From assembly GCA_001643675.2 (NCBI GenBank), contig LSRY02000057.1, positions 64,501 through 128,500 on the forward strand: 64,000 bases of DNA, written 5' to 3'. Under the pieces are notes generated by a model. That model saw only the letters and a list, made by a program, of their open reading frames with translations, was not told the DNA's origin and searched no databases. The stretch comes from Monocercomonoides exilis (taxonomy: Eukaryota; Preaxostyla; Oxymonadida; Polymastigidae). A program made the position numbers and the translations under genes. Positions within the stretch are counted from its first letter, which is position 1. Every line of letters begins with the position of its first letter. Of this stretch, positions 24,168-36,596 are shown piece by piece.

Positions 24168-27100
24168 CTACAGATATGATGTGTCGCAGAAACTGCTACT
24201 CCCAACATCGCTTCCTCTGCCAACATCGCTCACATTTTCATCGTCGATTGCATCAGATGCTGTCACAACCATCATCTCTGCTGGAAAGTGCCCGAAGAAC
24301 TCTCGCTTCAGCTCCACGAGCGTGGGCCTGCTCTTCGCCTGCAGCATCACGCACGCTTTCGCCGTCTCACCAAAACTGCTTGTCTCAACCACCCCCATGT
24401 TCGGCCTCTCCCCATTCTTTATCTTCTCTCCAGCCGTCTCAGCCTCATACTCCCCAAACGGGATCTGCAATGTCAGGCACTCCCACAGCATCATCCCTAT
24501 CGAGAACACCACCGTCTTCTTCGTCGCATGTTTCTTTGTTCCATTCAACAGCTCTGGTGCCTTCCACCTCAAACACTCCTTTCTGTTGTCTTCATCATCC
24601 TCAAAGGCAGATGAGGGCAAAGAGTCGCTTTCATCATCACTTGCTGATGTCACGACTGTTGATGAAGAGATGGAGGACGAAGTGTCTGAGCCTGATGAAC
24701 AATCTGAGTTCATGGCAATGCAGATGACCATGTGCTCGGAGAAAAGAATAATGTGGGGACTCAAATTGACAAGGGATTGAAGTTTGTTTTCCATCTCATC
24801 AAATGAATGGAGCGCCCCATTCACCACCCAGAACAGGATCTGAGCAGCTGTCATCTCCCTCTCTTCAAGAGTGCCTATTGCCATCTCCTTTGTTTTATTC
24901 CTTCCATGCAGGAGCATGAACAGCGAATCCCTCAAGTCCACAATCAGCTTTTCATGAGGCGATGAACAGGCCATTGCATCCACCAAATTCGACATCGACG
25001 AGGTTGTCGGACACAAATCCTCCCCTCGAACAAATGTGGTTTCTGTGTCAGTGGATGAGATGGATGAAATTGATGGTGAAGGAGTTCGCTTTCTGGTCTC
25101 TTCCTCATCATCAACCTTCTCCAGCATCCAATCTGGAATCTTGTCTGAATCCTTTCCTAATATGAATTCTGTTGAGCCACTCTCGGAAAGAAGATGCTCC
25201 GATGACTCCGAGTGTCCCAAACTTTTCTCATACACCCTCTTCTTTATCCGATCCTCATTCTTCTTCTCAGCTTCTCTTTCAGCTCTCCTCCACTGTGCCT
25301 CAGGTGACATCTCCATCGTCACCATCTCAATCAGCTTCGGATCCTTTTTCACTGTGTCTTCCACAATCATTTCCAATTCTTCAGTCCTTCTCTTTTGTTT
25401 TCTCCATCGAACAGCCAATATTATTGAAACAATGAGAACAATCAAAAGAATAACAACAAGCACAATCACAATCAACAACCAATAAGATTTCCTTTCTTTT
25501 CCTCCTTCCACCACTTTTTCATTTTCTGTCTTTGATTCGGTTTTGTTCTTCAGTATCTGTGGAGAAGTGGAAGACGATTGTTTTCCAAATAGAATCATCA
25601 CTGATACCTCTGTTTCATCTGTAACCTTTGAAACATTTTCTGATGGGATTATTCCAATCACTTCAGTTTCCGATTCAAAGCCATCTTCTTCAAACTGATA
25701 TGTCTCAACCAACTCCACATCCCCTGTTTTATACACAAGTCTGAATGACAAGTCGCAAGGCACAAAAAATGATCCCTTGAATTTTATTCCAATGTTGCTT
25801 CCTTTTTCATTCACTGAAACATCTTCCAGTTTTGGAATGAAGAAAGGAGATGAACTTTCTGCTGCTATCCCTCCAAAGCTGCATCCATCATTCAAGATCC
25901 AAAGAGAAGAATTATCCTTCAATCCATCTCCCCCTTTCAAGCTGGAAATATTCAATAAAGTTGAATCCGAGCAAATAATGTTTCTTCTCATCGAAGGATA
26001 TTTTTCAATGAATGGATTATTGTTCAAAAACTCTCCTTTCTCAATTGTTATATTGCCAGCTAGCACCGATAATCCACCCGATGAAGCATTCGAAATTGTC
26101 ACATATTTCATCATCAATGAAGAATTGGCAGAATGAACAAGCGATCCATTCCATTTGCATATCTCTTCAAAATCCCTGTTTCTCTCGTTTTCACTTTCTT
26201 TTCCAAGCACTCCAACAAATCGACATAAATCCATCAAAGCATCAATCGCATTGCTCAATTCCATAATGCTTCCTTTGTCAGACATGGAACAGCAGTTTGA
26301 GCAAGAGCAATTAGAAAGAACGATTTGAGCAGAAGTTGAAGAAGCCGAAAGAACAGAAGTGCCTTCTGAGTCCCTCGAACAGTTGTTGAATGAGGAGCTT
26401 CCAATGGAAATTGTTCCTGAAGTTGAATCATTTATTGAAAAGATACAGCCATCAGACAGTTTCACTCCATCTGCATCAATTCCATTGAATACAACTTTTT
26501 TGCATCCATCGATCACAAACACATTTCCCATTGTTTCAAAATTATTCATTTTCACATTTGTTATTGATGTCTCATCTCCACAAAGCAGAAATGAAGGCTT
26601 CTTGAATGATAAGAACGAGATTGAGCAGTTGTCAACATGAAGAATCCCCTTTGCAATGCTCAGCAATGATGAATTAAGAAAAACAACAGGCTGATTGTTG
26701 CTTGACCCTCCATCAGAAGAGAAATCAACAAATGAAAGAGAAAGCTGTCCACTTGCTTCATGAATGACTGAACTTCCAAAATAAGAAAACGATTGATCAA
26801 AGTTGAATTTCAATCTCTCAATCCGAACATTCTCTGATGTTGTTATGATATTTCCCTCATTGATATTAATTGTTGAGTTCAAATGCACTGAAGCAGCTAA
26901 CTGAGATTGCAACGAGTGGAAAATCACATCCTTCGCTTCGCATTCCCCGTTCATGACTGTTTCCTCTGATATCAACAGTTGGGAATACGATGATGGAATA
27001 ATGTGTTGCACTCCCTGATTCAATGATTGGCAAGGCATGCTGAACTCTCCACATTGCTTGCTATCTCCGTGGTTGCCTGTTGCTGAAGAAACAAATATCG

Positions 27101-30100
27101 TTTCACTCTGATATTTCACAACCCTCAGCAGAAGATCCTCTTCCCCAACAAATGAGTCTGTTGTACATCCCCATATTGCAAGATCCTTCACAAATGGTGT
27201 TCTGAAATCCAAAAGGAATTGCTCATCAACAATTTGTGTTTCGATTGAATGGCATCTCACATACACGTCCCTTCCTCTCAACGCAGAGTTGTCTCTGAAT
27301 GTGATATTCGACAGCACAAAGTTCAGAGGCTGTTCAACCACCGAGGTGCATTCCAGAAACAGCCACCCACCTCTTCCTGTGCTCGAGCAGAAGCACTCAG
27401 AAATCGTGCAAAATGAGCAGTCAAAGCTTCCTCCCTCATTCAACACACAAAACATCCCTCCTCCCTTTCCACATTTCGATCCTCCACACTTCTTCATTGT
27501 TGTGTTTCGAATCACCAGTTTCAATTGCTCATCATCATTGTCATTTCGAATGATGGGAATATCATCTGTTGTGTTCTGGGTGACTTCTTCGAATATACTC
27601 CACTCGATAACAACATCTTGTTCAACTTCATTTCTCTCTCTTCTTGAACTCTTTGAAATGCTCAATTCGCTTGCTCCTTCCAGATCAATATTCTTCATTG
27701 TCAGATTTTGAATGTTCAAAATCGTTGTTGATAACACAGAAACAACATTTTTTGAAAAGCTTAGTGACTGAATTGTTACAAATTCCAATTGAACTGCGCC
27801 TCCGTCTGCCTTGATCAGACCAAAATTAATTATTTCTTTTCCACTTTCTTCATTTTTTGTGAATGAGCAGTCTTTCAGAGTCAACAATCCTTCACTTGAT
27901 CCAACATGCATTAAATAACTGACTCCACCTGTAAATGATGATGGAACAACAAAGTTTATCAGCTCGAAATCGGTAATTCCAGAAATCTTCATTGCTGCTT
28001 CCCCTTCTCCTTCAAGAGATGAGTGGCATTCCAAGGAGCACAATTTTTCTTCATCTGATTTTATTGAAATTCCGCCGAGATCAACACACTTCTGAAGAAT
28101 CCCCTTTCCAATAATGTTCATATTCTTTTCATTTCCCTCAGGCAATCGATCCAAAGAATAATCGATTGACAGACAAGGATAATCTGAGAATCCGCAAGCA
28201 CCCATATCTCTTCCTTTGTCTCCAATAAATATCTCTGAGCCAAATGCTCTCCAGAAATAGATCAGTGGAATAGCACTTGTTGTGTCGTCTCCATCAAACC
28301 CTCTCATTGAATCCAATGAAATATCTGCCAGATGTCCTGATACGAATGGAAGAGAAATGTTTGTGATGCTTTTTGTCAAGTTGGATGATTCGACAAACAG
28401 GTCATTTCCACATTTTGCAACATTTGGCTTGTCTGAACAAAAAACAGGAGATGAGATCACAAACGAAGAACAAACATCAATCAATTTCAGTGCCATTCCT
28501 CCCCCAAATCCAATCTTCCGTTCTTCAGCTGGTGCTGTGCATCCTGTGAATGTGTATGAAATAATGTTCAATTGAGTATTCCCTTTCATCTGCACATTGA
28601 GAGCCCCTCCTCTGCTTTCATCAGCCAAAACAGAACATCCATCAAAAACACATTCTTCAATAATTATTTCACCATTTGAATTTTCATTGTTGCTATTATC
28701 AATGCTGATACAGCCTCCATTTCCAGCTGCCCTTTCGATTTTCGTGAAATTGCTGTTCGTCATGTTCAACCACTGAGTGCTTATCAACTCGGTATTTGTG
28801 CTGCTTCCAGACAATGAAATCAATGGATTTCTCCTCAAATCAATCGATGAAGCTGAGAATTTGTCGATTATCAGGATCCCTGACTCAACAGACAAGAACA
28901 AAAATGTCAATTCTGATGATGGATTTTGAAGGGAAAGCGAACATTGAGACAAAGTCAGTTGTGAAGAAGACAAAATAAAAGTGGAGTGTGACGAGAGAGA
29001 AGAAGGAAGAGAAAAGATAAGCGCTGATAATTCTGTTTCAACACTTGCTGTAATCATCTCTGAATTGGTCATTGAACTTGTTTCAGAGACTGTCCAGCCA
29101 CTTTGATCATCATTTCCTTTGATTTCATGTTTCTGTTCTTCAAATGTCAATTCATCGCTCATCAAAATCATTCCATTCACAATAATTTTCTTTGTTCCTG
29201 TTTGCCTTGTGAGTGAATGTTTCATTGCCAAACAAGGGAACTGGACAATTCCACAGTGCGAATGATTGGATGCCTCAATATCGCTCACATATATTTCTTC
29301 TGGAGTGGGAAGGAGATAGATGCACAGAGGAATGGCCACACTCGTATTTCCATTGTCATATCCTCTCACTCTGTCGACAGAATCCAAAGAGGCTGTCACA
29401 CATGTAATATTTTGTGAGTTTGCAGTTTCTTCCAGATTTGGTGAAACGACAAAAATATCTCTTCCCCATTTGGCTGTATTTGTGCCAAAGGAAGAAGATA
29501 TCAGGAAATCTTGATTCTCATTCATCAATTGAAGAAGTATTCCTCCTCCGAGACCATTTACTATTGAACAATAGCATTCATCAAAAGATCCACCATTCAC
29601 TTTCACTTCATTATCATTCCCAACACATAGCTTCATTGATCCTCCATTTTCTGAACTTGTGCTTCCGCATCCTGAAAATGAACAAGAATTCAAATTAGCA
29701 TTGACCTTGTCGTTGGAAAATGAGATGACAGAAGCTCCACTCGTTGTTCTCTCAATTCCATTAAAGGTGCATTCGGATATTATCAATGAAATTTCATTTG
29801 TTGAAGAAAGCGAAAATAACGAAGTTGTGGAGATAGTCTTTGCCCAGTTCACACTATCCATCTGAAACATCCCATTCTGAACATTTATCAATTCTGTAGT
29901 AAATGCTGTTTCTGAAGATTGCCCACTTTCAGCAGATATGTTCAGTCTACTAATATGCATCTCTCCTGCTCCACTTATCTCAAACAGCCTTGAGGCACGA
30001 TTATTTGCATGTGCCGAGTTGTGCACAAGAATAAAGTCTCTGACAGTCAATGCGCCTGTTGAGACTGAAAAAAGAGTAAAACCTGATTCTTCTAACTCTG

Positions 30101-31910
30101 TCTGCACAGTTGTGCTCAAACCACTTTGGCCATATATTGTGTATGTGTTGGAACTGCAGTCCACGCTTTTGGTCTCTGTAATCGTTCCTGCGAGCATCTC
30201 GATATCCTTCACAAAACCTGGAATTAGTTGACTCAAACAATGGCTGATGGTGCTGCATGGATGACTTTCATTCAGTCCACATGCAAATGTATCTTTGGCA
30301 TTTGGTTGTGAATCAGTTGAAGAAACAAATCTCACATTTCCAAAATCGTTTCGAAGCCATTCGCTTCTATCAACAATGGAATATAAGTCTGTACAAACCC
30401 TATTTGATGTATTCCTTGTGGAGAAGCAGCTTGGGTCAATGTTGTTTGTCGATGATCTATGAAGAACAATATCATGTCCTCCTTTTACACAGGTGTTATT
30501 GTGGAAAAAACAGAAATAAAACAATGTCCCGTTGTTATCTGCATTTAGCAATATTCCAACAGCTCCTCCTCCATTCACGGAATGACAATTACGGAACAAA
30601 CAATTTGAAACGATAGCCTTTCCAAATGAACACCAATGTTGAATTGCACCTCCAACGGACGATGTTGAATGATTTACTTCGCAAGAGATAAAAATTGAAT
30701 TTATGACACATTTTTCCTGTCTTTGGGTTTTTATTTGATTGAGTTCAATTGCCCCTCCATCATTGCCAGATGAGCAATTTTGAAAGGAACAATCGTCTAC
30801 CATTGACTGCACAATAACATTTTCAAATTGAATTCCTCCACCTCCAAATTCTATATTTTTTGTAGCACATGAGCATTGTGCAAACGTGGAATGGAGAACA
30901 ATGCATTCTGCAATTTTCAATGCATATATTCCTCCTCCTCTTGTCGAGGAAGCGTTGCATCTTGTGAATGAAGAATTCTCAACTCTGAGAATTGCATTTT
31001 CATTGTCATGCACATAAAGGGCACCTCCTTGTGGGGATGTGCAATCAACCCATTCGCACAATGAAAATGATTGGCTGCTAGTTGTGTCCATTTTTTCTTT
31101 TCTTTGGAGATCATTCATCTCTCTTTCCCCGTAGCTTATTGATGTGTTTTTGCACACAAATTCTTGTGAAGAATAAGATCCACTCGAAATCCCTCCTTCA
31201 AAGGCATTCACGCACGAATAAATAAGGCAATTTTCCATTGAACTCAACAAGCATGAATGCTCCATTTGACAATCACAGTTCTTGAAGGGCTTCATAGAAA
31301 TGTTCCTGAAGGCACAGTTATTAATTTGTTCACTTTTGCTCTTTCCAGACAACAGAAAATAGTCTGAGGATGATACAGTCAGATCTGTCATGATCGAATT
31401 TCTCAAAACGACATAATTTGAATCATCAGATGAAAATATGAGACTGGAAGGGTTCAGATTCTTTTGGGGGATCAAACTCAAATTCACCATGCAGATTGAC
31501 CCACTTTGCAAATGAAAAGGAGTTGTTGATTTTTGGTGGGAAATGCAGGAATCAATTGTGATTGTTGATTTATCTGTAATTAGGATCAAAGGTGAAGACA
31601 AATGTTCAATTGCCAAATTCTTTACTCCAATTGTGGAATTGGAAAATACAAAAAATGAATAAACAACTGTCGATATTCCTGATTGCAATCTTTTCACTTC
31701 TGAGAATGTATTCTGATCAAATAAATAATAACTATTTGTCTTAGAGATAAATTGTGAATCATTAAAATTGCCTTGACCAAAATAAATGCAATTAATCAAA
31801 AAATATTAATGCCAAAGAATACCTTTGTTTTTCAATATTGCAGCACCAGAGACATTTTGCGCTTCAAGTTTCCTCCAAAGAATCAACCATGCAAAAAGGA
31901 ACAAATGCAT
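24168..31910 (-). CDS. Giant beta-helix surface protein with membrane span and pseudokinase-like tail, paralogue 1 (2,563 aa)
   Basis: Exon 1 is 31823-31910 and exon 2 is 24168-31771, separated by a 51 bp intron (donor GTATTC, acceptor GTCAAG); the stop is TAG. Exon 1 gives a signal peptide (MHLFLFAWLILW). The exported part is Cys-, Ser- and Asn-rich with many GGA(I/L/V), GGGI and FxxC/N motifs, as in chlamydial Pmp-type and pectin-lyase-like beta-helices. A repeated CGx(6)PC motif opens modules near residues 528, 869, 1223 and 1603. A membrane span lies at about 2124-2152 (LLIVIVLVVILLIVLIVSII), followed by a basic juxtamembrane segment (EMSPEAQWRRAEREAEKK). Residues about 2230-2530 resemble a protein kinase: KAPELL for the APE motif, FSIGMMLWECLTLQIPF for helix F, and RPTLVELKREF near the end. 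HRD is replaced by NLSPH, and DFG and the glycine loop are not found. It is probably a cell-surface protein with a non-catalytic signalling or scaffold tail; the ligand is unknown. Confidence 0.85.
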
Positions 31911-34823
31911 TCTCTTTTGGGATGAAAATCAATTTTGATTTGAAAATTTTTATTTTTTTCCGGATGATCAAATTGAAATAAATAATGGTTTTCTGCGCAA
32001 TTGGTAAGATCAAAAAACTTCTTTCAGCAACCATTTTGTGAGTGTTTGGAAAACATCTGAGACAGTTCCAAGGCAACGCTATTTCCTCGGTCCTTTTCAG
32101 GAATGAATCGGTATTTGCTGATAAAGATACTTATTTTCACATCAAAAAATTAAAAAGAATAAATATAAAAAAGTTACAAACAAAAAGAAACGTCAAACAG
32201 AGAGAAGAAATATGTCCAAATTAATGCAACAAATGATGGGAATCAATCTTGCATCACCTGAATGAAAAAATCATTTGTAATCAGATAATGCTTTGTTTGT
32301 TGGAATAAGTTGAATTATTCCATGTTCTTAACAGTGCATTCACCAGAAAATAATAAGAAACTTATCTGACAAAAATTGTTGAATGATAAAAGCACAAAAA
32401 GCAACAAATGCCACACCTTAACAAATGACCCATGTTTTCACTTTGAATGTGTTGTTCCGAATTATTGAAAACTTTCTCTCCCAACCCAATCAGATGGCGA
32501 GTCTTTCTTTTCCATTCTCTTTTTTTCCCTTCTTCTCTTCTTTTGTTCATTAGCTCCTCAATTCCCTTTTCTTTGTCTCTTTCAATGAAAATTCTTTCCC
32601 TCAAAAATGCTTCTCAATTTCTCTTCTCTTTCATTTTTTCCTTCTCTTTTTTTTCCTTATCACCCTCCAATATGTCATATATTAATTCATCTTTTCTCTC
32701 AACTGTTATCATTTTTTCCTGTTCAGTCCTCACAAATCAAAATTTGCTCTTCTTTCAAAAAAATCTTTTCTGTGAAAGTCATCGCTATCAACTCCTCCTA
32801 TTCTTCCTCTTCTTCTCCTATCTTCTCCATTGTGCTCTTCATATTCTCATCTATTTTGTCTTATTAAACCATTTCACCAGTTTCTTCGCCAAATTTTCCC
32901 AAATAAGTTTTTCCGCTTTAGTTGTCTCCAGTTTTTTTGCTTCTTCTCAATTTTGTATGTTGATTCATTATATGCGAATAGCTATTGTTTGTGGTTTAAA
33001 AATACTCGCATGCTTTTTCTTCAGCGAAAAGATCCTTTCAAGAAGCCATTTGTGCTTGTTGAGAGGAAATGTTTTGTGAACCTTCTTTGCATATACACTT
33101 TTACAAAAAAAGAGTTTAAAAAGATTGCAAATAATCAAAGAAAGAAATCAAACATGTTGTTATTATAAGTTAAAAATACATTTTGTAAAATAAAATAAAA
33201 ACAAAAATTTAATCTCTTTCTTTTTTCAATTCTGAATATTTTTCATCATTCAAAAAAAAAAAACAATTTTAATCAGCAAACAAGCACAAACACAATTTGC
33301 CCTTCTTTGCAAATCAAGCATTCTCATTGCGAATTACTGATTACTCAATCTGCCTCTTCTCCCTTTGTAATCGCTTGCTCCTCGCGTTCCTTCCTGCATT
33401 GATTAAGCCTCCATCTCTTCCTTCTCTCTCATAAACTCCATCCTTTCACTTTCTTTTCCACCATCTTCTTTTCTTTCTTCTGTCCCATGACTCGATTTCA
33501 ATTGCTCCAATAATAATGTCTTTTCTTCCCATGCAAATCCTTCCAATACGGAACCACCCCAAAGCCAGTGCTTTTCTGATAAATTGTGTGTATTTCAATA
33601 AAAAGCAGGTATATCTTCAAATGCATAATCCTTAAATTCCAAAAGGGAAAAAAGAAATATGAAAGTGAACAGCACAGAACAAATGAAAAAATCATTCAAA
33701 CCTCACAATAAACACAGAGTTATTGATGCCCAATTGCAATTCCAAGCATTTTTTCAATTCAAAGCAGCCAAAGAATTTTCGATAAATCAGATAAAGTTTC
33801 AATAAAAATGGAGACATGTTCGATGAAGAATGTCTATCTGAATAAAATCGAATGCTATCCTGAAAAATTGTTGAAATTTCAGAAATCGTTTTGGCTTAAC
33901 TTTCCAAGGAAAATAAGACGCATAGACAATTAAAGATAATTTTGGCCAAAAAATAGCAGTGCGCTCAAGTGCATCCTCGGTTAACGTGCATGGCGTTTGT
34001 TGTATTTTGTGGAACGAATCAACATCTGCTCCACGATTGGCAACAATTTTGCTCAGGCGGATGAAAAGGAGCATGTTGTTGAATTTCATTTTGAATGCTT
34101 TGCCTTTTTTCGAAATTTTGTTTGTTCATGTTGTTGAGCTGCACCTGAAGAATGTGGATTTTTTTCTGCTTAAATTAAAAAAAAGACCTGCTTCAAATCC
34201 TTTTGATGGTGCACATCCATCGCAAAAAAAGAGAGAAATAGTTCTTGCTCTTTCTATCTCGGAATTGCTCAAATTATATGTTTTTATTTGGAATTTTAAG
34301 ATATCAAGACATTTTTTATGGTTCAAAAAATAACTTTTTTAATTATGAGTTAATTATTCCTTTTTTAATTCTTAAATTTGATCATAAAATTGGCTGTTCT
34401 TGTTGAAACAATCCTTTCTTTTGAGCTTTGACCAATAAACGTTGATTTATTTTTTCGAAGAAATAATTTTTTATCAGATGAACATTTCTTAATAAACAAT
34501 ATTCAGAAAGCCATAATGATAAACTTATCTCTTTGAGGAATATCATTTTGTTATATTGTGAAGTGACGTGAAACTTCAATTTGAATCAGCCATTTTTGAT
34601 AATTGGTGTGAATAATAAACACTTATTCTATTACATATTTTTATGTTCGATTCATTTTGATTATTTTTTTAAATGAAAGTTGCAAATTTTTGCATATATA
34701 TATATACAATTTCTTTTCTATTCTATTCAATTATTTTAATAAGATATTTATAAAACAAATACTAGGCAGTTAGATTTGAGTATCAAAATTGAATCATAAA
34801 ACATAAAATTACATCTCTTTCGC
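31911..34823. other. Largely gene-free region upstream of surface paralogue 1
   Basis: AT-rich spacer. From 32470 to 32870 the plus strand is pyrimidine-rich, producing long Phe/Ser/Leu frames that I do not believe. The only coding-like signal is a possible ankyrin remnant near 34 kb, listed separately. The 5' end should include the promoter of the surface gene, but no element is recognisable. Confidence 0.6.
33900..34110 (-). pseudogene. Possible ankyrin-repeat remnant
   Basis: The minus-strand frame reads KIVANRGADVDSFHKIQQTP, which resembles the hairpin and first helix of an ankyrin repeat (GADVNxxDxxGxTP). Sequence on either side does not continue as further repeats and is interrupted by stops, so at best this is a relic. 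It could be chance. Confidence 0.25.
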
Positions 34824-35842
34824 TCATTCTTCCCACATCATTTGTCCATCATCTTCATTTCTGTCGTTGCTAATGCATGAATACTTCGTTAACAAAGAGC
34901 TTACAAACATAGGAGATGCTGGCAAATCAGCACCATCAATTGTCTGGGGCTTAAAAGCCAAAAAGGAAGATGAACAAGAAATTGGACGAGATAAGAATAT
35001 TGGATCAAGTTGTTGTATGGCCAATGATGATATAAAATAATTAAATGCAGAAGAGTTAGTGTTGTTTTTAACTGCAAATTCATTTGAATTTGAAGAAGAT
35101 GCACCAACAGTTTCGTTTTTGCTTTTGAGATGTTGCTTTGCTGCTAAAATCCATTTCTTGCAAAATTCGGATTCACCTCCACAAAAATATTTGAATAAAT
35201 CCGTTGTATCTGATTTTTCGCTTACAGAAAGCTTCGATAAATAATTACTGAGAGGACTAAGATCAGGAACTGAATCAGCAATATTCAACAATGATTGAAT
35301 TTCTGAAATTCGTCTTGAAGGATTAAAAAACGTTGGCTCTCGCATTTCGAATTGTTTAAAGCTCGTTACTAATTGTGATTACATTTCAGAAAAAACCATT
35401 TATTTTTGTTTATTACGATAATTTCAAACAAACCATGTTCATGAGATAACATTCCAAAAGATCTGTCAAATTGAGCTTCCTCAAAAAATGGTGTTTCGTC
35501 TTCGATATTTGAAAGGCGAAAAGAAGCAGCATCTACAAAACGAGCAATATCATTCATTTCTTCATTTATTGAAGAAAATGCTTCATCCTGTAATCAAATC
35601 AAGTGATGTTACAAATAAAGAGCATGATTAAAAAATGTGTCATTATTTTACAATGAAATGCGAAATACAATTGCACGAGTTAATTTTTGGGCTGCAATTA
35701 GAATTCCAGTAAGCTCAGTTATTAAAATTGAACTCTGAACTTTTTCCGGTTTATCTCGAGATCTATCAATAGTCTGATCAATGAACTCATATCCTGGTCC
35801 AGATGGACCTGGATGAAGTTGGGCTGTATGAAAAGATGACAT
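34824..35842 (-). CDS. SCAR/WAVE-like protein, short form (290 aa)
   Basis: Exons in coding order are 35669-35842, 35434-35587 and 34824-35368; the introns are 81 bp (donor GTATTT, acceptor TTACAG) and 65 bp, both phase-consistent, and the stop is TGA. Residues about 45-90 (ELTGILIAAQKLTRAIDEAF, then SINEEMNDIARFVDAASFRL) align without gaps, as far as I can recall the family, to the helical N-terminal SCAR homology domain that packs into the WAVE complex. The next part (NPSRRISEIQSLL, then FKYFCGGESEFCKKW) is weaker. The protein ends DDGQMMWEE, an acidic tail with one Trp near the end as in Arp2/3-binding A motifs. I see no proline-rich region and no clear WH2 motif, so its ability to activate Arp2/3 is uncertain. 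WASH-like or an unrelated coiled-coil protein are alternatives. Confidence 0.5.
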
Positions 35843-36146
35843 TCTTTCCACGCAAACTAAAAAATTTATTATACCCTGGATCAAAAGAAAAGATTATAAT
35901 TTATGTTTGAAACAACATCATATTCGAGCTCATGATTATTTTGCCTAAAATCCTGTTTTGCTCAACAGATAAAAAAACAAATATATTTCTGAATATCTCA
36001 AAAAATAAATAATAAATGAATCTTTTTCGAATTCTTATAAAAATAACATAAGAAACAAATAAATCAACCAAACTCTAGGTTGATTATGAAATTAGGAAAA
36101 AACTCAAATTAAAATATACAAAAAAAAAAAAGCAAAAACAATTAAT
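35843..36146. other. Intergenic spacer
   Basis: About 300 bp of AT-rich DNA between the SCAR/WAVE-like start and the NlpC/P60 stop, with an A12 run at 36120-36131. No other feature seen. Confidence 0.5.
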
Positions 36147-36596
36147 TTATGGGCGGTATGCAGCAGTAATGTTGTTGTACTTAATGAAATCACTAACGGA
36201 CATGGAAACAACTCCTTTCTTTGAGTTTGCAGCGTGAACAGCTTGTCCATTGTTTCCAACCAACCCAACATGCCCGGACCTGTACAAAATATCGCCTGCT
36301 TTTACACTGCTAAGGGAAACAGTTTTAATTCCACTACTTGGGTATCCAGATGTTGTTGAGGGAACTTTCTTTCCAATTTGTGAATATGCCTTGTAAACTA
36401 AGCCAGAGCAATCAAAGCAATTTGGTCCAAGACGGCAGCATTCTCCAGCACGTCCCGTACATTGAGCTTGTGAATACCCTTTTCCAACTTGGTTAAATGC
36501 GTACTTTACAACTTCATCAATTCCATTGGATTCGCGCAAAGGAGAAAATTCGTTTCCAAAAGTCGTGAAGAAAAATGAAATAACAAAAGCAAGCAT
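36147..36596 (-). CDS. Secreted NlpC/P60-family cysteine peptidase (peptidoglycan endopeptidase-like), 149 aa
   Basis: A single-exon gene ending in TAA; an in-frame TAG lies three codons upstream of the ATG, fixing the start. Residues 1-14 (MLAFVISFFFTTFG) look like a signal peptide, so the protein probably enters the secretory or phagosomal route. The NlpC/P60 catalytic Cys lies in DCSGLVYKA (C63), the His in GHVGLV (H109), and a second His in AVHAAN (H121) completes the expected triad. The active site therefore looks intact. Extra cysteines (46, 53, 54, 60) before the nucleophile could form disulphides. The family cuts gamma-D-Glu to diamino-acid bonds in bacterial wall peptides. A likely role is digestion of, or defence against, gut bacteria. 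Related genes in trichomonads are considered to come from bacteria, and the lack of introns among intron-bearing neighbours fits transfer. Confidence 0.9.
   Translation of the reverse strand: MLAFVISFFFTTFGNEFSPLRESNGIDEVVKYAFNQVGKGYSQAQCTGRAGECCRLGPNCFDCSGLVYKAYSQIGKKVPSTTSGYPSSGIKTVSLSSVKAGDILYRSGHVGLVGNNGQAVHAANSKKGVVSMSVSDFIKYNNITAAYRP

Noticed and set aside
24002-24780. Plus-strand frames of up to 279 codons over the 3' end of surface paralogue 1
   Set aside because: They are antisense shadows of the kinase-like domain coding sequence.
32447-33079. 210-codon plus-strand frame rich in Phe, Ser and Leu
   Set aside because: It arises from a pyrimidine-rich low-complexity stretch; no domain, no signal consistent with a gene, and composition matches translated repeats.
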